Notes under the pieces: generated by a model | Told to the model about the DNA's origin: nothing | Database searches by the model: none | Seen by the model: only the letters and a program-made list of their open reading frames with translations | Assembly (NCBI GenBank): GCA_963803065.1 | Contig: CAWDKW010000014.1 | Span: 186,001-250,000, forward strand | DNA: 64,000 nucleotides | Source: DASXMT01 sp963803065 | GTDB lineage: Bacteria; Actinomycetota; Acidimicrobiia; Acidimicrobiales; RAAP-2 | Direction of reading: 5' to 3' | Made by a program: the position numbers and the translations under genes | Shown: positions 51,928-60,745 of the stretch, in pieces | How positions within the stretch are numbered: the stretch's first letter is position 1 | Layout: every line of letters begins with the position of its first letter

Positions 51928-54282
51928 TCAGCATTGCTCTGACGGCAGCCTCCGGGACGCTTGCTGGCCGGCGAGATGGTCGATCTCGCTTCGTAGGTCG
52001 GCCAGCCAGGCGGCAATGTGTTCGAGGGCACTGCTCACCTCTGCGAAGTCTCGTACCCGGAGCGCGGCCGGGGTGAGCTCCGTGATCCCGGTGGCCAGCT
52101 CTGCCCGTCGTTGATCCCGGGCTTCGTCAGTGGATCGGCGGATGGCCAGGATCGCCTCGTTCAATGAGCCGAGGGGGAACTCGTGCGGCCGTACCATCTG
52201 ATGACCGTCCAAGGACCGGGCCAGCTCACCCAGCATCTGGTCGCCGTGGCGGCGAACGGATTCCAGGGCACCCGGAGCCTTGGACCCGTCCTCGACCGCC
52301 AAGTGGGCCTGCAGCGCACTCGTCTCCAGGAACACCCATCGGCTGGTATCGGTGATCGACCACAAGACGCTGATCTGTTCGACGTGATGTGGGCGACCCC
52401 CGCCGAGGAGCCGTTGGAATCCGACTTGCGCATTGTCGACGGCCAGACCTGCTTGTTGGTGGGCCGACGCGATGGCGGTGCGCCGGTACGTCGGGCCCTC
52501 GATGTAGGCGGCCAGGACGACATCGAGATGGCGACGGAGGGCGAGGACGGCGGAGGCCAGAGTGTCGGGGAAGGATCGGCGTTCGGCCCGCGGCCACAGC
52601 ACACAGGCCACGACGATGGCGATGGCCGCGCCAACCAGGGTGTTGATGATCCGATGAGCGGCCACTTCCCAGTTCTCCGGTCCCGCGGCCGATATGAGTA
52701 CGATGACCGTCGGAGTCAGGAAGACGACGGCCAACCCGTAGTTCAGCGGCAGTAGCGAGAACGCCAGGGCCGAGAAGACGAAGAGCAAGGCGATCAGGGC
52801 TACCGACCCGTGGACGTTGCTCACCACCGCGGCGGCGATTATGCCACCGGCTACCGTGCCCGCCACTCTCAGCAGGGTACGTTCGACGGTGGCGGCGGTG
52901 AACGGGCGCAGGACCACCGCGACGGTGAGCGGGATCCAGTATCCCTTGGTGAGTTGGAAGGCGAGGGCCACGGCCACCCCGATCGCCGTGGCCGTGCCGT
53001 AGCGCATGGCATGCCGGAAGATGGCCGAGTCGGGGGTCACGTTGGTCCGAGCGGTCTGCCACGTCGTCCCCAATCGGGCCGGCCAGCGACGACGCTGCGG
53101 CTCTCCGGTCGTTGACCCTGCGACTTCGGAGCCCCCGGACGGGTGTACCGCGACTCCATCGAGTGCTTCGGCCGCGGTGTGCAGGACTGCGGCCATCGTC
53201 GACAAGGTGTCGATGATCGGACGGAGCGCAACCGCTTCGTCGAAGGTGTCGCTGGTTCGTTTGAACATTGCCCACCCCAACGCCTCGGCCATGGCGCCGT
53301 CGAGGGGTCGGAGATCGATGGGCATCGTGTCGGTCCGGGTGCGGCGTTGCTGCATGGTCGATGACAAGCCTTCGATCGCAGTGGCCAGCGCGGCGATGAC
53401 CCGATCGACGTGGGCCAGATCGGCGCCCGTCGACCCTGTCGCGGCGGCCAGCGCGGCCAGTCCCTCCGCCTCGCTCACCAGGCGCCCGGCCGCGACGACC
53501 AGGGCCAAGAGCCTGGTGCTGGTGGTGCTGGCACCGTGTCGACCGGCCCGGGTGAGGGTGATCACGGAGCGGGCGGCTTCGATCTGGGTCCGGGCGTCGG
53601 TTGCCGTCATCGTCACGGCGGCGGGATCCTCGCCGAGACCGCCGGCGAGCGACCGGACGAGATCGGCGACGGCCCGATACGCAGCGGCCACCGATGCTGA
53701 GGCGGCCGCGTAGGGTCGGACCGGCCAGAGCACCAGGGTGACAACGGTGGCGAAGGCGCCACCCGCGGCCACCAGCCACATCCGCTCAAGAGCGGCCGAT
53801 CCGTCGCCGGGTAGGCCGATGCCGATGATGAGCAGGATGGTGACGACGAAGCCCACGTTGGAGGCCACGTTGCCGAACAGGTTGGCGAACGCGCCGCCAG
53901 TGGCGACAACGAACGTCACGGCGATGGCCAGACCGATGGACTGACTGGTGACGGTGCCCAGTCCGATGGCCAGCGACATCAGGACGGTGGCCACCGACAG
54001 CGCGTGCCACCGGGAGACCCTCGCCCCCCCGACGTCGGCCATGCTGCTGTTGAGCGTGCCCAGGGAGAACAGCGTGGCCGGACCGACCTCGTGGATGGCT
54101 GTGCCGACGGCCAGGGGCACGGTGATGAGGAGGGCCATCCGCAGCCCGAGCCCATAGGCGGGCCGACCGGGGGCAAGCTGGACGAGCGACCGCAGCGGAT
54201 GGGGGCGAGACGATTCGAAGGGAATCGGTTGGGCCGTTCCCGCGGCGGCGACCGGACGAGGCCCGAGCGGGTCGCGATTCAC
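51928..54282 (-). CDS. FUSC family (YccS/aromatic acid exporter) protein
   Basis: 784 residues in two halves, each with about six membrane segments and a cytosolic helical part. The first half has GRPAYGLGLRMALLITVPLA. The second starts near residue 425 with FRHAMRYGTATAIGVAVALA and HVDRV-like coiled segments; GYWIPLTVAVVLRPF is the diagnostic FUSC_2 motif. Relatives export hydroxycinnamates and other aromatic acids. It is divergent from the MFS gene; the stop is convergent with the CbiX gene (32-bp gap). Confidence 0.87.
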   Translation of the reverse strand: MNRDPLGPRPVAAAGTAQPIPFESSRPHPLRSLVQLAPGRPAYGLGLRMALLITVPLAVGTAIHEVGPATLFSLGTLNSSMADVGGARVSRWHALSVATVLMSLAIGLGTVTSQSIGLAIAVTFVVATGGAFANLFGNVASNVGFVVTILLIIGIGLPGDGSAALERMWLVAAGGAFATVVTLVLWPVRPYAAASASVAAAYRAVADLVRSLAGGLGEDPAAVTMTATDARTQIEAARSVITLTRAGRHGASTTSTRLLALVVAAGRLVSEAEGLAALAAATGSTGADLAHVDRVIAALATAIEGLSSTMQQRRTRTDTMPIDLRPLDGAMAEALGWAMFKRTSDTFDEAVALRPIIDTLSTMAAVLHTAAEALDGVAVHPSGGSEVAGSTTGEPQRRRWPARLGTTWQTARTNVTPDSAIFRHAMRYGTATAIGVAVALAFQLTKGYWIPLTVAVVLRPFTAATVERTLLRVAGTVAGGIIAAAVVSNVHGSVALIALLFVFSALAFSLLPLNYGLAVVFLTPTVIVLISAAGPENWEVAAHRIINTLVGAAIAIVVACVLWPRAERRSFPDTLASAVLALRRHLDVVLAAYIEGPTYRRTAIASAHQQAGLAVDNAQVGFQRLLGGGRPHHVEQISVLWSITDTSRWVFLETSALQAHLAVEDGSKAPGALESVRRHGDQMLGELARSLDGHQMVRPHEFPLGSLNEAILAIRRSTDEARDQRRAELATGITELTPAALRVRDFAEVSSALEHIAAWLADLRSEIDHLAGQQASRRLPSEQC

Positions 54283-54344
54283 CTGGGAAGCATCGCGCGT
54301 TGGGCCATGACGCCTCGATGGGATCTACCTGCCATACTGCCGCC

Positions 54345-55622
54345 GTGGCCTCAGAACGGATCCACACCCAGCCGGCGCGTCCCTCCGTCCCCCTCGACGA
54401 GACCCGCAGCGCAGACCGGTTGGTGCGGGCGCTGACCCTGGTGACCGGCTTGCAATGGCTCGGAGCCAGCGCCATCCTGCCCTTGTTGCCGGAGTACCTG
54501 CGACACCGGGGCGGGTCCGACGCGTTGGTGGGTGTGGTCATGGGCGCCTTCTTCGCTGCGGGGGTCCTGTTCCAGTATCCGGCAGGGCGTCTGGCCGACC
54601 ACATCGGCCGCAAGCCCGTCTTGCTCATGGGGCTCCTCTGTTACGCCGTGGCCAGCGTGGCCTTCCTGATGCCCGTCAGCCCGTTGGCCGACGTCGGCTT
54701 GCGTGCCCTGCAGGGAGCCGGCGCTGGGGCCGCCGAAGTGGCGTCGCTGGCCATGGTGTCGGGTGCGGTGCCGCTCGAGCGTCGGGGCCGCGCCTTCGGG
54801 TCGATCTATGCCGGGCAGTTGGCGGGCATGGCCATCGGCCCTCTGGTGGGAAGCCTCTTTGGCGTCGGGGCCATGGGCGCCATCTTCGTTGCCGCCGGTG
54901 CTGCTTCCCTGGCGGCCTGCCTGCCCGTGCTGGTCGGATCCGAGTTCGCCAGCCAGCGGGTGACGGCCGAGGCCAGGGACCTCGAGCCTCGGTCTCGTGG
55001 CCTGCCGCATCTCAACCGTTCCCTGATCGGGTCGCTCGTGGCCGCCGCGGCCATCGGGCTCACCTTCGGCGTGTACGAGTCGTGCTGGACCCTCCTGCTC
55101 GACTTCCGGGGGGCGGCTGGTTGGCAGATCGGGCTGAGCTGGACCCTGTTCGCTGTTCCCTTCGTGGCCATGGCGCGCCCAGGCGGTTGGCTGGCCGACC
55201 ACTTCGACCGACGGTGGCTGGTGGTGCTGTCGATCTCCTCGTCGATTGCCTTTTGCGCCGCCTATCCCTTCATCCGCAGCATCGTCTTGTTGGTCGTCCT
55301 CGGCGGCGTCGAGGCGCTGGGCGTCGCCGTGGCCCTGCCCGCCGCCCAGTCCCTCTTGACTCAAGGGTCCGACGTCTCCGAGGTGGGACGCGTCCAGGGC
55401 CTGTTCTCGACCAGCGAGACTGCGTCGATCGCCGTCGCCGCCGGCATCGGTGGGTCGCTGTTCGCCGTGGCCACGTGGGCTCCCTTCATCACCGCCGCCG
55501 GTGCTGCCGCGGCGTTGGTCGCGTTGTTGCCGCTGGTGTGGGCGCCAGTGGCCGGTCGGGTGCGCGATCACGGGCCGATGGGGGCCGTCCCCGACCAGGT
55601 TGTGCCCGTCATCGTGAAGTAG
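54345..55622 (+). CDS. MFS transporter (12-TMS, drug-efflux type)
   Basis: 425 residues from the GTG at 54345; an ATG at 54300 would add 15 residues. Twelve membrane segments. Motif A is GRLADHIGRKPVLLMG between helices 2 and 3, and the second half carries the related GGWLADHFDRRW. Helix 5 has the YAGQLAGMAIGPLVGS segment of motif C. Substrates are unknown. It is divergent from the FUSC gene, so both exporters may share a regulator or promoter region. Confidence 0.88.
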   Translation: MASERIHTQPARPSVPLDETRSADRLVRALTLVTGLQWLGASAILPLLPEYLRHRGGSDALVGVVMGAFFAAGVLFQYPAGRLADHIGRKPVLLMGLLCYAVASVAFLMPVSPLADVGLRALQGAGAGAAEVASLAMVSGAVPLERRGRAFGSIYAGQLAGMAIGPLVGSLFGVGAMGAIFVAAGAASLAACLPVLVGSEFASQRVTAEARDLEPRSRGLPHLNRSLIGSLVAAAAIGLTFGVYESCWTLLLDFRGAAGWQIGLSWTLFAVPFVAMARPGGWLADHFDRRWLVVLSISSSIAFCAAYPFIRSIVLLVVLGGVEALGVAVALPAAQSLLTQGSDVSEVGRVQGLFSTSETASIAVAAGIGGSLFAVATWAPFITAAGAAAALVALLPLVWAPVAGRVRDHGPMGAVPDQVVPVIVK

Positions 55623-55797
55623 GCGGTCTGGCCCACGTGGGAACGAAATGCGTCGGTTGGCGGCCACATCGCGCCGTCTCGCCCTGACCGGGCTAGGGTG
55701 TTGGCAGCGGCTCGAATCACGCCGAGCCTTGCTGCACTGGTATCCACGATGGACTCCTGCTGCTCGATATGCGTGGAGTTCATGAGGTTGATTTCAA
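55623..55797 (+). promoter_or_regulatory. Leader region of the cold-shock gene
   Basis: 175 bp separates the MFS stop from the cold-shock ATG. Cold-shock mRNAs often have long structured leaders, and this region must hold the promoter. GAGG at 55784 is the only ribosome-binding site. I see no clear promoter boxes, and no credible gene. Confidence 0.3.
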
Positions 55798-56001
55798 ATG
55801 GCACAAGGTACGGTTAAGTGGTTCAACGCGGAAAAGGGCTTCGGTTTCATCTCGCCTGACGGCGGCGGCGAGGATCTCTTCGTCCATCAGTCCGAGATCC
55901 AGATGGAAGGCTTCCGCGATCTTCCCGAAGGCCAGCGAGTGGAGTTCGAGGCCACCCAGGGCCAGAAGGGAATGCAGGCCAGCCGGGTCCGCAAGGTCTG
56001 A
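55798..56001 (+). CDS. cspA: Cold-shock protein (CspA family)
   Basis: 67 residues, the full OB-fold. VKWFNAEKGFGFISPDGGG contains RNP1 (KGFGFIS, 13-19) and RNP2 is LFVHQS (27-32). The final QGQKGMQASRVRKV is typical. It binds single-stranded RNA or DNA in the cytosol as an RNA chaperone. A perfect hairpin follows at 56064, so the gene is monocistronic. Confidence 0.95.
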   Translation: MAQGTVKWFNAEKGFGFISPDGGGEDLFVHQSEIQMEGFRDLPEGQRVEFEATQGQKGMQASRVRKV

Positions 56002-56063
56002 GCGGGGTTTGCAAGATCTGGGCATGTCGGCCTGAGCTCCCCGTGTGAGCTCTCGTCCTGTAT

Positions 56064-56096
56064 CCATCGCCGGCCGGGTTTTCCGGCCGGCGATGG
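56064..56096. terminator. Perfect 14-bp hairpin terminator
   Basis: CCATCGCCGGCCGG (56064-56077) pairs perfectly with CCGGCCGGCGATGG (56083-56096) across the five-base loop GTTTT. It lies between the cold-shock gene and the converging operon that ends at 56165, so it probably stops both. No T-run follows, as is usual for actinobacterial I-shaped terminators. Confidence 0.85.
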
Positions 56097-56164
56097 CTCA
56101 GTTCGTGCCAGGGTCAGGGCAGGCCGTCAGGGCAGGCCGGGGCCCGGATCGGGTCGGCCCATGG

Positions 56165-57142
56165 TCAGTCCGGCCCCTCCAGGATTTCCTCGAAGTAGCG
56201 GTACATCCTGACCCCGACCCGGTAGCCCAAGCGATCGGGCTCCAGGGCGAGGCCGAGCATGCCTCGCAGGTATTGCTCCACGAGGTGGGCGCCGGCACCG
56301 AGCGACAGGGGCAGGCCACCGGAGAAGCGCGGGTTCACCTCGGTGAAGGAGAAATCGCCGGCTTCGGAGACGAAGCCCTGGATGTTGGCCGGACCGGTGA
56401 GCCCCAAGGCGTCGACGAGCGACCCGGCACCCTTGATCAACGCGGGGTGCCCGAATGTCTCCCCCCGGACCGAGATGCCTGCCTTGGTCTCGTTCCGCCA
56501 CCGCGGTACGGCGGCTACCAGCACCCCGCTGCGGTCGGCCAACACGTCGATGGTGAACTCCCGACCCGTCAGGCGGTGTTGCACCATGGCCTCGGGGACC
56601 TCGGCGATCAGGCCGGCGATAGCAGTCGGGTCGTCGGTCAGGTGGATGTCGCGTGAGCCGCGCCCGTGCCGGGGTTTCACCACCCAGGGCCCGGGCACGC
56701 CGTCAGCGGTGCCCAGGGCGGTGGAGGGGACCGGCAGGCCGGCGGCGACGACCGCTTGGTGGAAGCGCCACTTGTCGGTGCACGAGACAACGGCATCGGG
56801 CTTCGGGAACCAGTGGGCGATCCCGGCCGCGTCCAGAGCCGGCGACGCCGCGTCCAGGGCCACCAGTTCCTCGGCTACCGAAGGGATCACCGCGGTGACC
56901 GAGTGCACCCGGCCCAGGGCGCACAGCGCCGAACCGAACCCGGGGTCGTCGGCCCGGGGCAGCGTGCCACCGACATCGGCCAGTCGGATCCCCACCGCAT
57001 CGGGGGAGGCGTCGACGCCGACGGTGCGGTGCCCGGCCCTGGCCAGGGCCTGGATGACCGACACGCCGGCAGGACCGCCGGCACCCGTGACCATGACCAC
57101 CTGGCTGGCGAGGGGCGAGCCGTCCGAACCGTCGGTGGTCAT
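56165..57142 (-). CDS. ATP-grasp carboxylate-amine ligase-like protein
   Basis: 325 residues. A pre-ATP-grasp Rossmann-like domain (about 14-110) begins VVMVTGAGGPAGVSVIQALA. The ATP-grasp core has WVVKPRHGRGSRDI for the nucleotide Lys, the EFTIDVLADRSG strand and TEVNPRFSGG with the metal ligands Glu and Asn. It resembles CarB-type ligases that join a carboxylate to an amine with ATP. It is the last gene of the REC-LmbE operon and overlaps the small membrane protein stop by 4 bp (ATGA). It may ligate an amino acid to the glycan precursor; this is inference. Confidence 0.85.
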   Translation of the reverse strand: MTTDGSDGSPLASQVVMVTGAGGPAGVSVIQALARAGHRTVGVDASPDAVGIRLADVGGTLPRADDPGFGSALCALGRVHSVTAVIPSVAEELVALDAASPALDAAGIAHWFPKPDAVVSCTDKWRFHQAVVAAGLPVPSTALGTADGVPGPWVVKPRHGRGSRDIHLTDDPTAIAGLIAEVPEAMVQHRLTGREFTIDVLADRSGVLVAAVPRWRNETKAGISVRGETFGHPALIKGAGSLVDALGLTGPANIQGFVSEAGDFSFTEVNPRFSGGLPLSLGAGAHLVEQYLRGMLGLALEPDRLGYRVGVRMYRYFEEILEGPD

Positions 57143-57258
57143 GATCCCAGCACGTAGCGGAGAAGGACGACGACTCCTGCCGCGGCCAGAGCCAGCAGGC
57201 CGCTGAACAAGAAGCGTCGCTCCATCCGTTGATCGTCGCGGATCTCGGCGCGCGTCAC
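57139..57258 (-). CDS. 39-residue single-pass membrane protein in the glycan operon
   Basis: It starts at the GTG at 57258 and its stop overlaps the ATP-grasp ATG (ATGA), 19 bp after the glycosyltransferase stop. The sequence is a basic start (VTRAEIRDDQRMERRF) followed by one membrane segment (LFSGLLALAAAGVVVLL) and RYVLGS. AGGACGAG lies before the start. The exact coupling to both neighbours argues that it is translated. It could be a partner of the glycosyltransferase or an anchor for the ATP-grasp enzyme. Confidence 0.6.
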   Translation of the reverse strand: MTRAEIRDDQRMERRFLFSGLLALAAAGVVVLLRYVLGS

Positions 57259-57277
57259 CTCGTCCTCGCTGCGTGCC

Positions 57278-58786
57278 TCACTCGGTCCGTGTCGCGCTGA
57301 CGATGCCATCCGCCGCACCCCCCATCTTTCCGGTCTTCTTGGTCACTTCCCAGCGGACCTCGCTGCCCCGCAATTCCTTGATGTAGGCAGTGAACCCGAT
57401 GGCGCACAGGAGGGGCCCGTAGCCGCCCAGGTAGATCAGGGCCATTGCCAGGCGAGGAAGTCGCATGCGTTCGACCGCCCGGGCCAGAAGGACCACCACC
57501 ATGCACGCCGCGCTCCAGATGCTGGCGAACAGGACCTCTTGATGTCTCGCCATCGGTGTCAGCGTCCAGTGGAACGGGTGGAGCACCCCGTTGATGGCGG
57601 CGGTGCTGGCCGTGGGGAGGACGGTGTAGACGATGATCCCCACCGAGACGATCCCGGGGAACACCACCGCTTGGAGCCAGGAGCGGCGCGCCGTGGCCCT
57701 GTCGGCCAGGAGGCCGAACACGGTGATGGTCACCCAGCTCAACACGTTGGAGATCCAAAAGACCCGGAGCAGTGCTCCAGCCTCGCCGTAATCGATGAAG
57801 TACAGGATGCTCAAGGACACGGCGTTGAGGACCATGAGGATGGGCTGCAGGGTGACGGCGAACCAGACGATGCCGAAGGTGGGACGACCGAGGGGGGTGT
57901 GGGGACGGAACCAGACCGACCGGTACTTCAAGACGATCTGGAGGTTCCCACGCGCCCACCGCAGCCGTTGCTTCCAGAGCCCATCGATGTCCCCGGGCTC
58001 CTCGGCCAGTGCCACGGCCCTGCCCTCGAAGATGACCTTGCGCCCGTTCAACTGGGTCTGGAATGTGCTCACCGTGTCCTCGGCCTGGGTGCTGTCGTCG
58101 ATGCGGCCTCCCAGCTCCTCGATGTTGGCCCGGGTGTGCAGCTGGGCCCCGCCGGGAAGGCAGGCGGCCACCCCGATGAGGTTGCTCGATCGTCGGGCCA
58201 GGGCCTGGGCCATGACGTACTCGAACCCGATGAACCGCGTCATCGAGTTCCCCGGCCGGCTCCCCTCCCGGATGTATGCGCCCACCGCCCCGACATCGGG
58301 GTCAGCGAAATGCCGGGTCATGCGGCGGAGCGAGGTCGGGGTGAACAGGACGTCCGAGTCCATGATGAGCACGGCTTGGGCCCAGTCGTCGGCCAGGACG
58401 ACCGAAAGGCCGTGGTTGAGGACCGCCGCCTTCCCCTCGCCGCCCTTCTCCCGGCGGAGGTAGATGATCCGGCCTGGATGAGCGGCCACCGCCTTTTCGA
58501 CCAACACAGGCGTGGAGTCGGTGCTGGCGTCGTCCACGACGTAGACGCGCACGGCATCGGTGGGGTAGTCGAGGGCCAAGAGGGTGTCGAGGGTCGTGGC
58601 CAGGACCGCCTCCTCGTTGTGGGCGGGGATGATGATGGCCGTCCGGGGCTGGGCCGGCGCCGCCTTCCCGGTGTGGTCCCGGTAGCGATGGAACATGGCC
58701 AATGAGACGAATCCCACGCTGACCAGGGACACCAAAGCGGCGGCGATGACGAACAGCGACAGAAAGATGCGGATGAGGACTTCCAT
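57278..58786 (-). CDS. Processive family 2 glycosyltransferase (polysaccharide synthase)
   Basis: 502 residues. An N-terminal membrane segment (about 4-32) precedes the GT-A domain: IIIPAHNEEAVLATTL, VVDDASTDSTP, MDSDVLF (DxD), TQAEDTVS (the ED acid) and QRLRWARGN (QxxRW). Four to five membrane segments follow (about 300-480). The arrangement is that of PgaC/IcaA, BcsA and HasA type synthases. It makes and extrudes a beta-linked polysaccharide. Sugar identity is unknown. The PHP gene ends 40 bp before it on the same strand. Confidence 0.9.
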   Translation of the reverse strand: MEVLIRIFLSLFVIAAALVSLVSVGFVSLAMFHRYRDHTGKAAPAQPRTAIIIPAHNEEAVLATTLDTLLALDYPTDAVRVYVVDDASTDSTPVLVEKAVAAHPGRIIYLRREKGGEGKAAVLNHGLSVVLADDWAQAVLIMDSDVLFTPTSLRRMTRHFADPDVGAVGAYIREGSRPGNSMTRFIGFEYVMAQALARRSSNLIGVAACLPGGAQLHTRANIEELGGRIDDSTQAEDTVSTFQTQLNGRKVIFEGRAVALAEEPGDIDGLWKQRLRWARGNLQIVLKYRSVWFRPHTPLGRPTFGIVWFAVTLQPILMVLNAVSLSILYFIDYGEAGALLRVFWISNVLSWVTITVFGLLADRATARRSWLQAVVFPGIVSVGIIVYTVLPTASTAAINGVLHPFHWTLTPMARHQEVLFASIWSAACMVVVLLARAVERMRLPRLAMALIYLGGYGPLLCAIGFTAYIKELRGSEVRWEVTKKTGKMGGAADGIVSATRTE

Positions 58787-58825
58787 GGTCAGGGCACCGT
58801 CACGGCCCGTGCGGCCGGCCCCCGC

Positions 58826-59548
58826 TCACGGCAGCGAGGCGAGGATCCGACGGACCCGGTCGTAGCGTCCGATGGTCTCGACCCGGTGGCTGTCTGTTGC
58901 GCACACGATCGAAACCTGGTTACGGGCGAAGTGCTCGAGGGTCGGCGCCGAAGGGCAGCCCCATCGCTCGTTGACCTCGACGGCGATCCCGAAGCGGCGA
59001 CACTGACCCGACAGCCACTCGAGCGCCCGAGCCGGCAGGTCGGCTTCGCTCATCCCGGCCTTGGGCAACACGCTGAACATGTGGGCCAGGATGCCGTTCC
59101 CGGACACTCGCTCCAGGGAATTGCCGACCGACTCGATGAGCACCGAGGCCAGGGCGGCCCGGTCCCACCGACCGGCCTCGATGCCGGTGCGAACCTCTCT
59201 CGGGTCGTGGGGCCCGTCGTCCATGGGGAATTGGTGGTCGGCCACCAGGACGTGGTCGAGTGCCTCGAGACCGGACGGCAGGTCGAGAGTGCCGGCGTGG
59301 TCGAGCACCTTGGTCTCGACGCCTCGCAGGATGGTCACGGGCTGGGGACGCCCGGCTTCTCGCTCGATCAGGTCGCTGGTGGCGGCGATGAAGTCGGGCA
59401 ACCAATCGGTGTCGGCCCGGACGTGGTCGACCAGGCAGATGGTGCCCAGTCCGCGGGCGCGGGCCGTGGCCACGTTGTCGGCAATGGTGTTGCGGCCGTC
59501 AGAGAAGGTCGAGTGGACGTGCATGTCCTTGGCGAAGTCCCCGATCAC
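58826..59548 (-). CDS. PHP domain phosphoesterase
   Basis: 240 residues. Metal motifs of the PHP family: HVHSTFSDGRNT at 10-21 (His10, His12), LVDHVRAD (His42 region), the Glu in RGVETKVLD, the His in LVADHQFP and in ILAHMFSV, and CATDSHR at the end. Short PHP proteins hydrolyse phosphomonoesters; YwqE/CpsB relatives dephosphorylate tyrosine in capsule systems. The ATG overlaps the REC-LmbE stop by 4 bp, so expression is coupled to it. Confidence 0.85.
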   Translation of the reverse strand: MIGDFAKDMHVHSTFSDGRNTIADNVATARARGLGTICLVDHVRADTDWLPDFIAATSDLIEREAGRPQPVTILRGVETKVLDHAGTLDLPSGLEALDHVLVADHQFPMDDGPHDPREVRTGIEAGRWDRAALASVLIESVGNSLERVSGNGILAHMFSVLPKAGMSEADLPARALEWLSGQCRRFGIAVEVNERWGCPSAPTLEHFARNQVSIVCATDSHRVETIGRYDRVRRILASLP

Positions 59549-60639
59549 GAGCGCGCCTGGGCCAGGTCGGGCGCGCCCTGTCGGCTCGTGGGTCGGTCCC
59601 GCACCACCTCGAGGGGCTCGGAGAACAGGCTCTGCCCGTACCGGCCCCAGTAGCGCGCCGTGGCCCGGACCAGATCCTCGGCCAGATAGGTGCGGACGTC
59701 ACTTTGGCTGGTGAACGCGGCCAGCATCGCCACCTTCTCGTCGAGGTTGGCATCGATGTCGACGAACCGGGCCGGCGCGAACTTGACGGTGGCCGAGGGG
59801 CTCTCGTAGCAGTAGACGTTGGCCACGCTGCGCGTGGCCACCAGCGTGGCCTGATGGACGTTGCGGTGGTCCTGATGGAGGTCGCAGGACGTGTGGGTGT
59901 AGACGACGGTGGGGCGAAACTCTGCGATCACCGTCTCGATCATGGTCACCGTGGGGTCGGCCATGGGGACGCGGGTGTCCTCCAGGTCCTGAAGTATCAG
60001 CGTCGCCCCCAGCAGGGCGGCGGCCCGCTCGGCCTCCTCGGCTCGGCGAACGGCGTCTCCACCGCGTGCGCCGTGGCTCATGGTCAAGATGGTGATCTCG
60101 TCGCCGGCCTTGCCGTGCCCGACCAGGATGCCGCCCACCCCGATCTCCACGTCGTCGGGATGGGCGCCGACGGCCAGGACTCGTTCGGGGATGTGGCGGA
60201 ACCTGGTCCGGCGCCGCTCGATCAGGCGCTCGATCTGGGCCACCAGCGCCTGTGGGGTGATGGGCTTGGGCAGAAAATCGTCGACCTCGCTGCGCAAGGC
60301 GGTGACGGCGACGTCCACGCTGGCGTCAGCGGTCATCAGCGCCGTGGCCACTCCTGGGATTCGGCGCCGGGCCTCGTGGACCAGGTCGAACCCGGACATC
60401 CCCGGTAGGCCGATGTCGGCCAGCAGGACGTCGACGGAGTCGTCGGTGCCGAGGAGCTCGAGCGCCACTGGGCCCGACGTGGCACTGGCCACGCCGAACC
60501 CGGCGCGCTCGAGGGCGAGGGTGACGAACCGGAGGGTGGCCGGATCGTCCTCGACCACGAGGATCCGTCCCCGCCCGCGGGCCGAGGCCGGCTGTCCGGC
60601 CCCCCGAGCGCTCTCGCCGCTGTCGTGTTCCGGGCCCAT
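59545..60639 (-). CDS. Response regulator receiver fused to PIG-L/LmbE deacetylase
   Basis: 364 residues. Receiver domain at about 24-143: acidic pair Asp31/Asp32, phospho-acceptor Asp75 in LLADIGLPG, Thr103 and Lys125 in PKPI. After a 10-residue linker comes an LmbE/PIG-L domain (about 153-345): zinc motif AHPDDVE (159-165), the SHGARGGD loop and THTSCDLHQDH with the third zinc His. There is no DNA-binding domain. Relatives of the second part remove acetyl groups from GlcNAc-type substrates. It is the first gene of a five-gene operon and divergent from a hybrid kinase. Confidence 0.9.
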   Translation of the reverse strand: MGPEHDSGESARGAGQPASARGRGRILVVEDDPATLRFVTLALERAGFGVASATSGPVALELLGTDDSVDVLLADIGLPGMSGFDLVHEARRRIPGVATALMTADASVDVAVTALRSEVDDFLPKPITPQALVAQIERLIERRRTRFRHIPERVLAVGAHPDDVEIGVGGILVGHGKAGDEITILTMSHGARGGDAVRRAEEAERAAALLGATLILQDLEDTRVPMADPTVTMIETVIAEFRPTVVYTHTSCDLHQDHRNVHQATLVATRSVANVYCYESPSATVKFAPARFVDIDANLDEKVAMLAAFTSQSDVRTYLAEDLVRATARYWGRYGQSLFSEPLEVVRDRPTSRQGAPDLAQARS

Positions 60640-60721
60640 GGTCCACCCATCAGAGCTCTTCGGCCTCGCCGTCCGGCTCGGCGCTCGGTCCCACGGAGAC
60701 CTTATCGAAGATGGTGCCGGT

Positions 60722-60742
60722 CGCTCGGGAGCCGGCCGAGCG
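60722..60742. promoter_or_regulatory. Inverted repeat just before the hybrid kinase start
   Basis: CGCTCGG (60722-60728) and CCGAGCG (60736-60742) form perfect 7-bp arms seven bases apart, ending three bases before the kinase ATG. It could be an operator or an mRNA hairpin that hides the ribosome-binding site. It lies in the 106-bp divergent gap with the REC-LmbE gene. Confidence 0.35.
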
Positions 60743-60745
60743 TGG

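Noticed and set aside
54351..55667. 438-codon minus-strand frame opposite the second MFS gene
   Set aside because: It is a shadow of the MFS codons; repetitive charged composition and no start signal.
57539..58705. 388-codon plus-strand frame opposite the GT2 gene
   Set aside because: It lies wholly within the glycosyltransferase, which has all catalytic motifs on the other strand.
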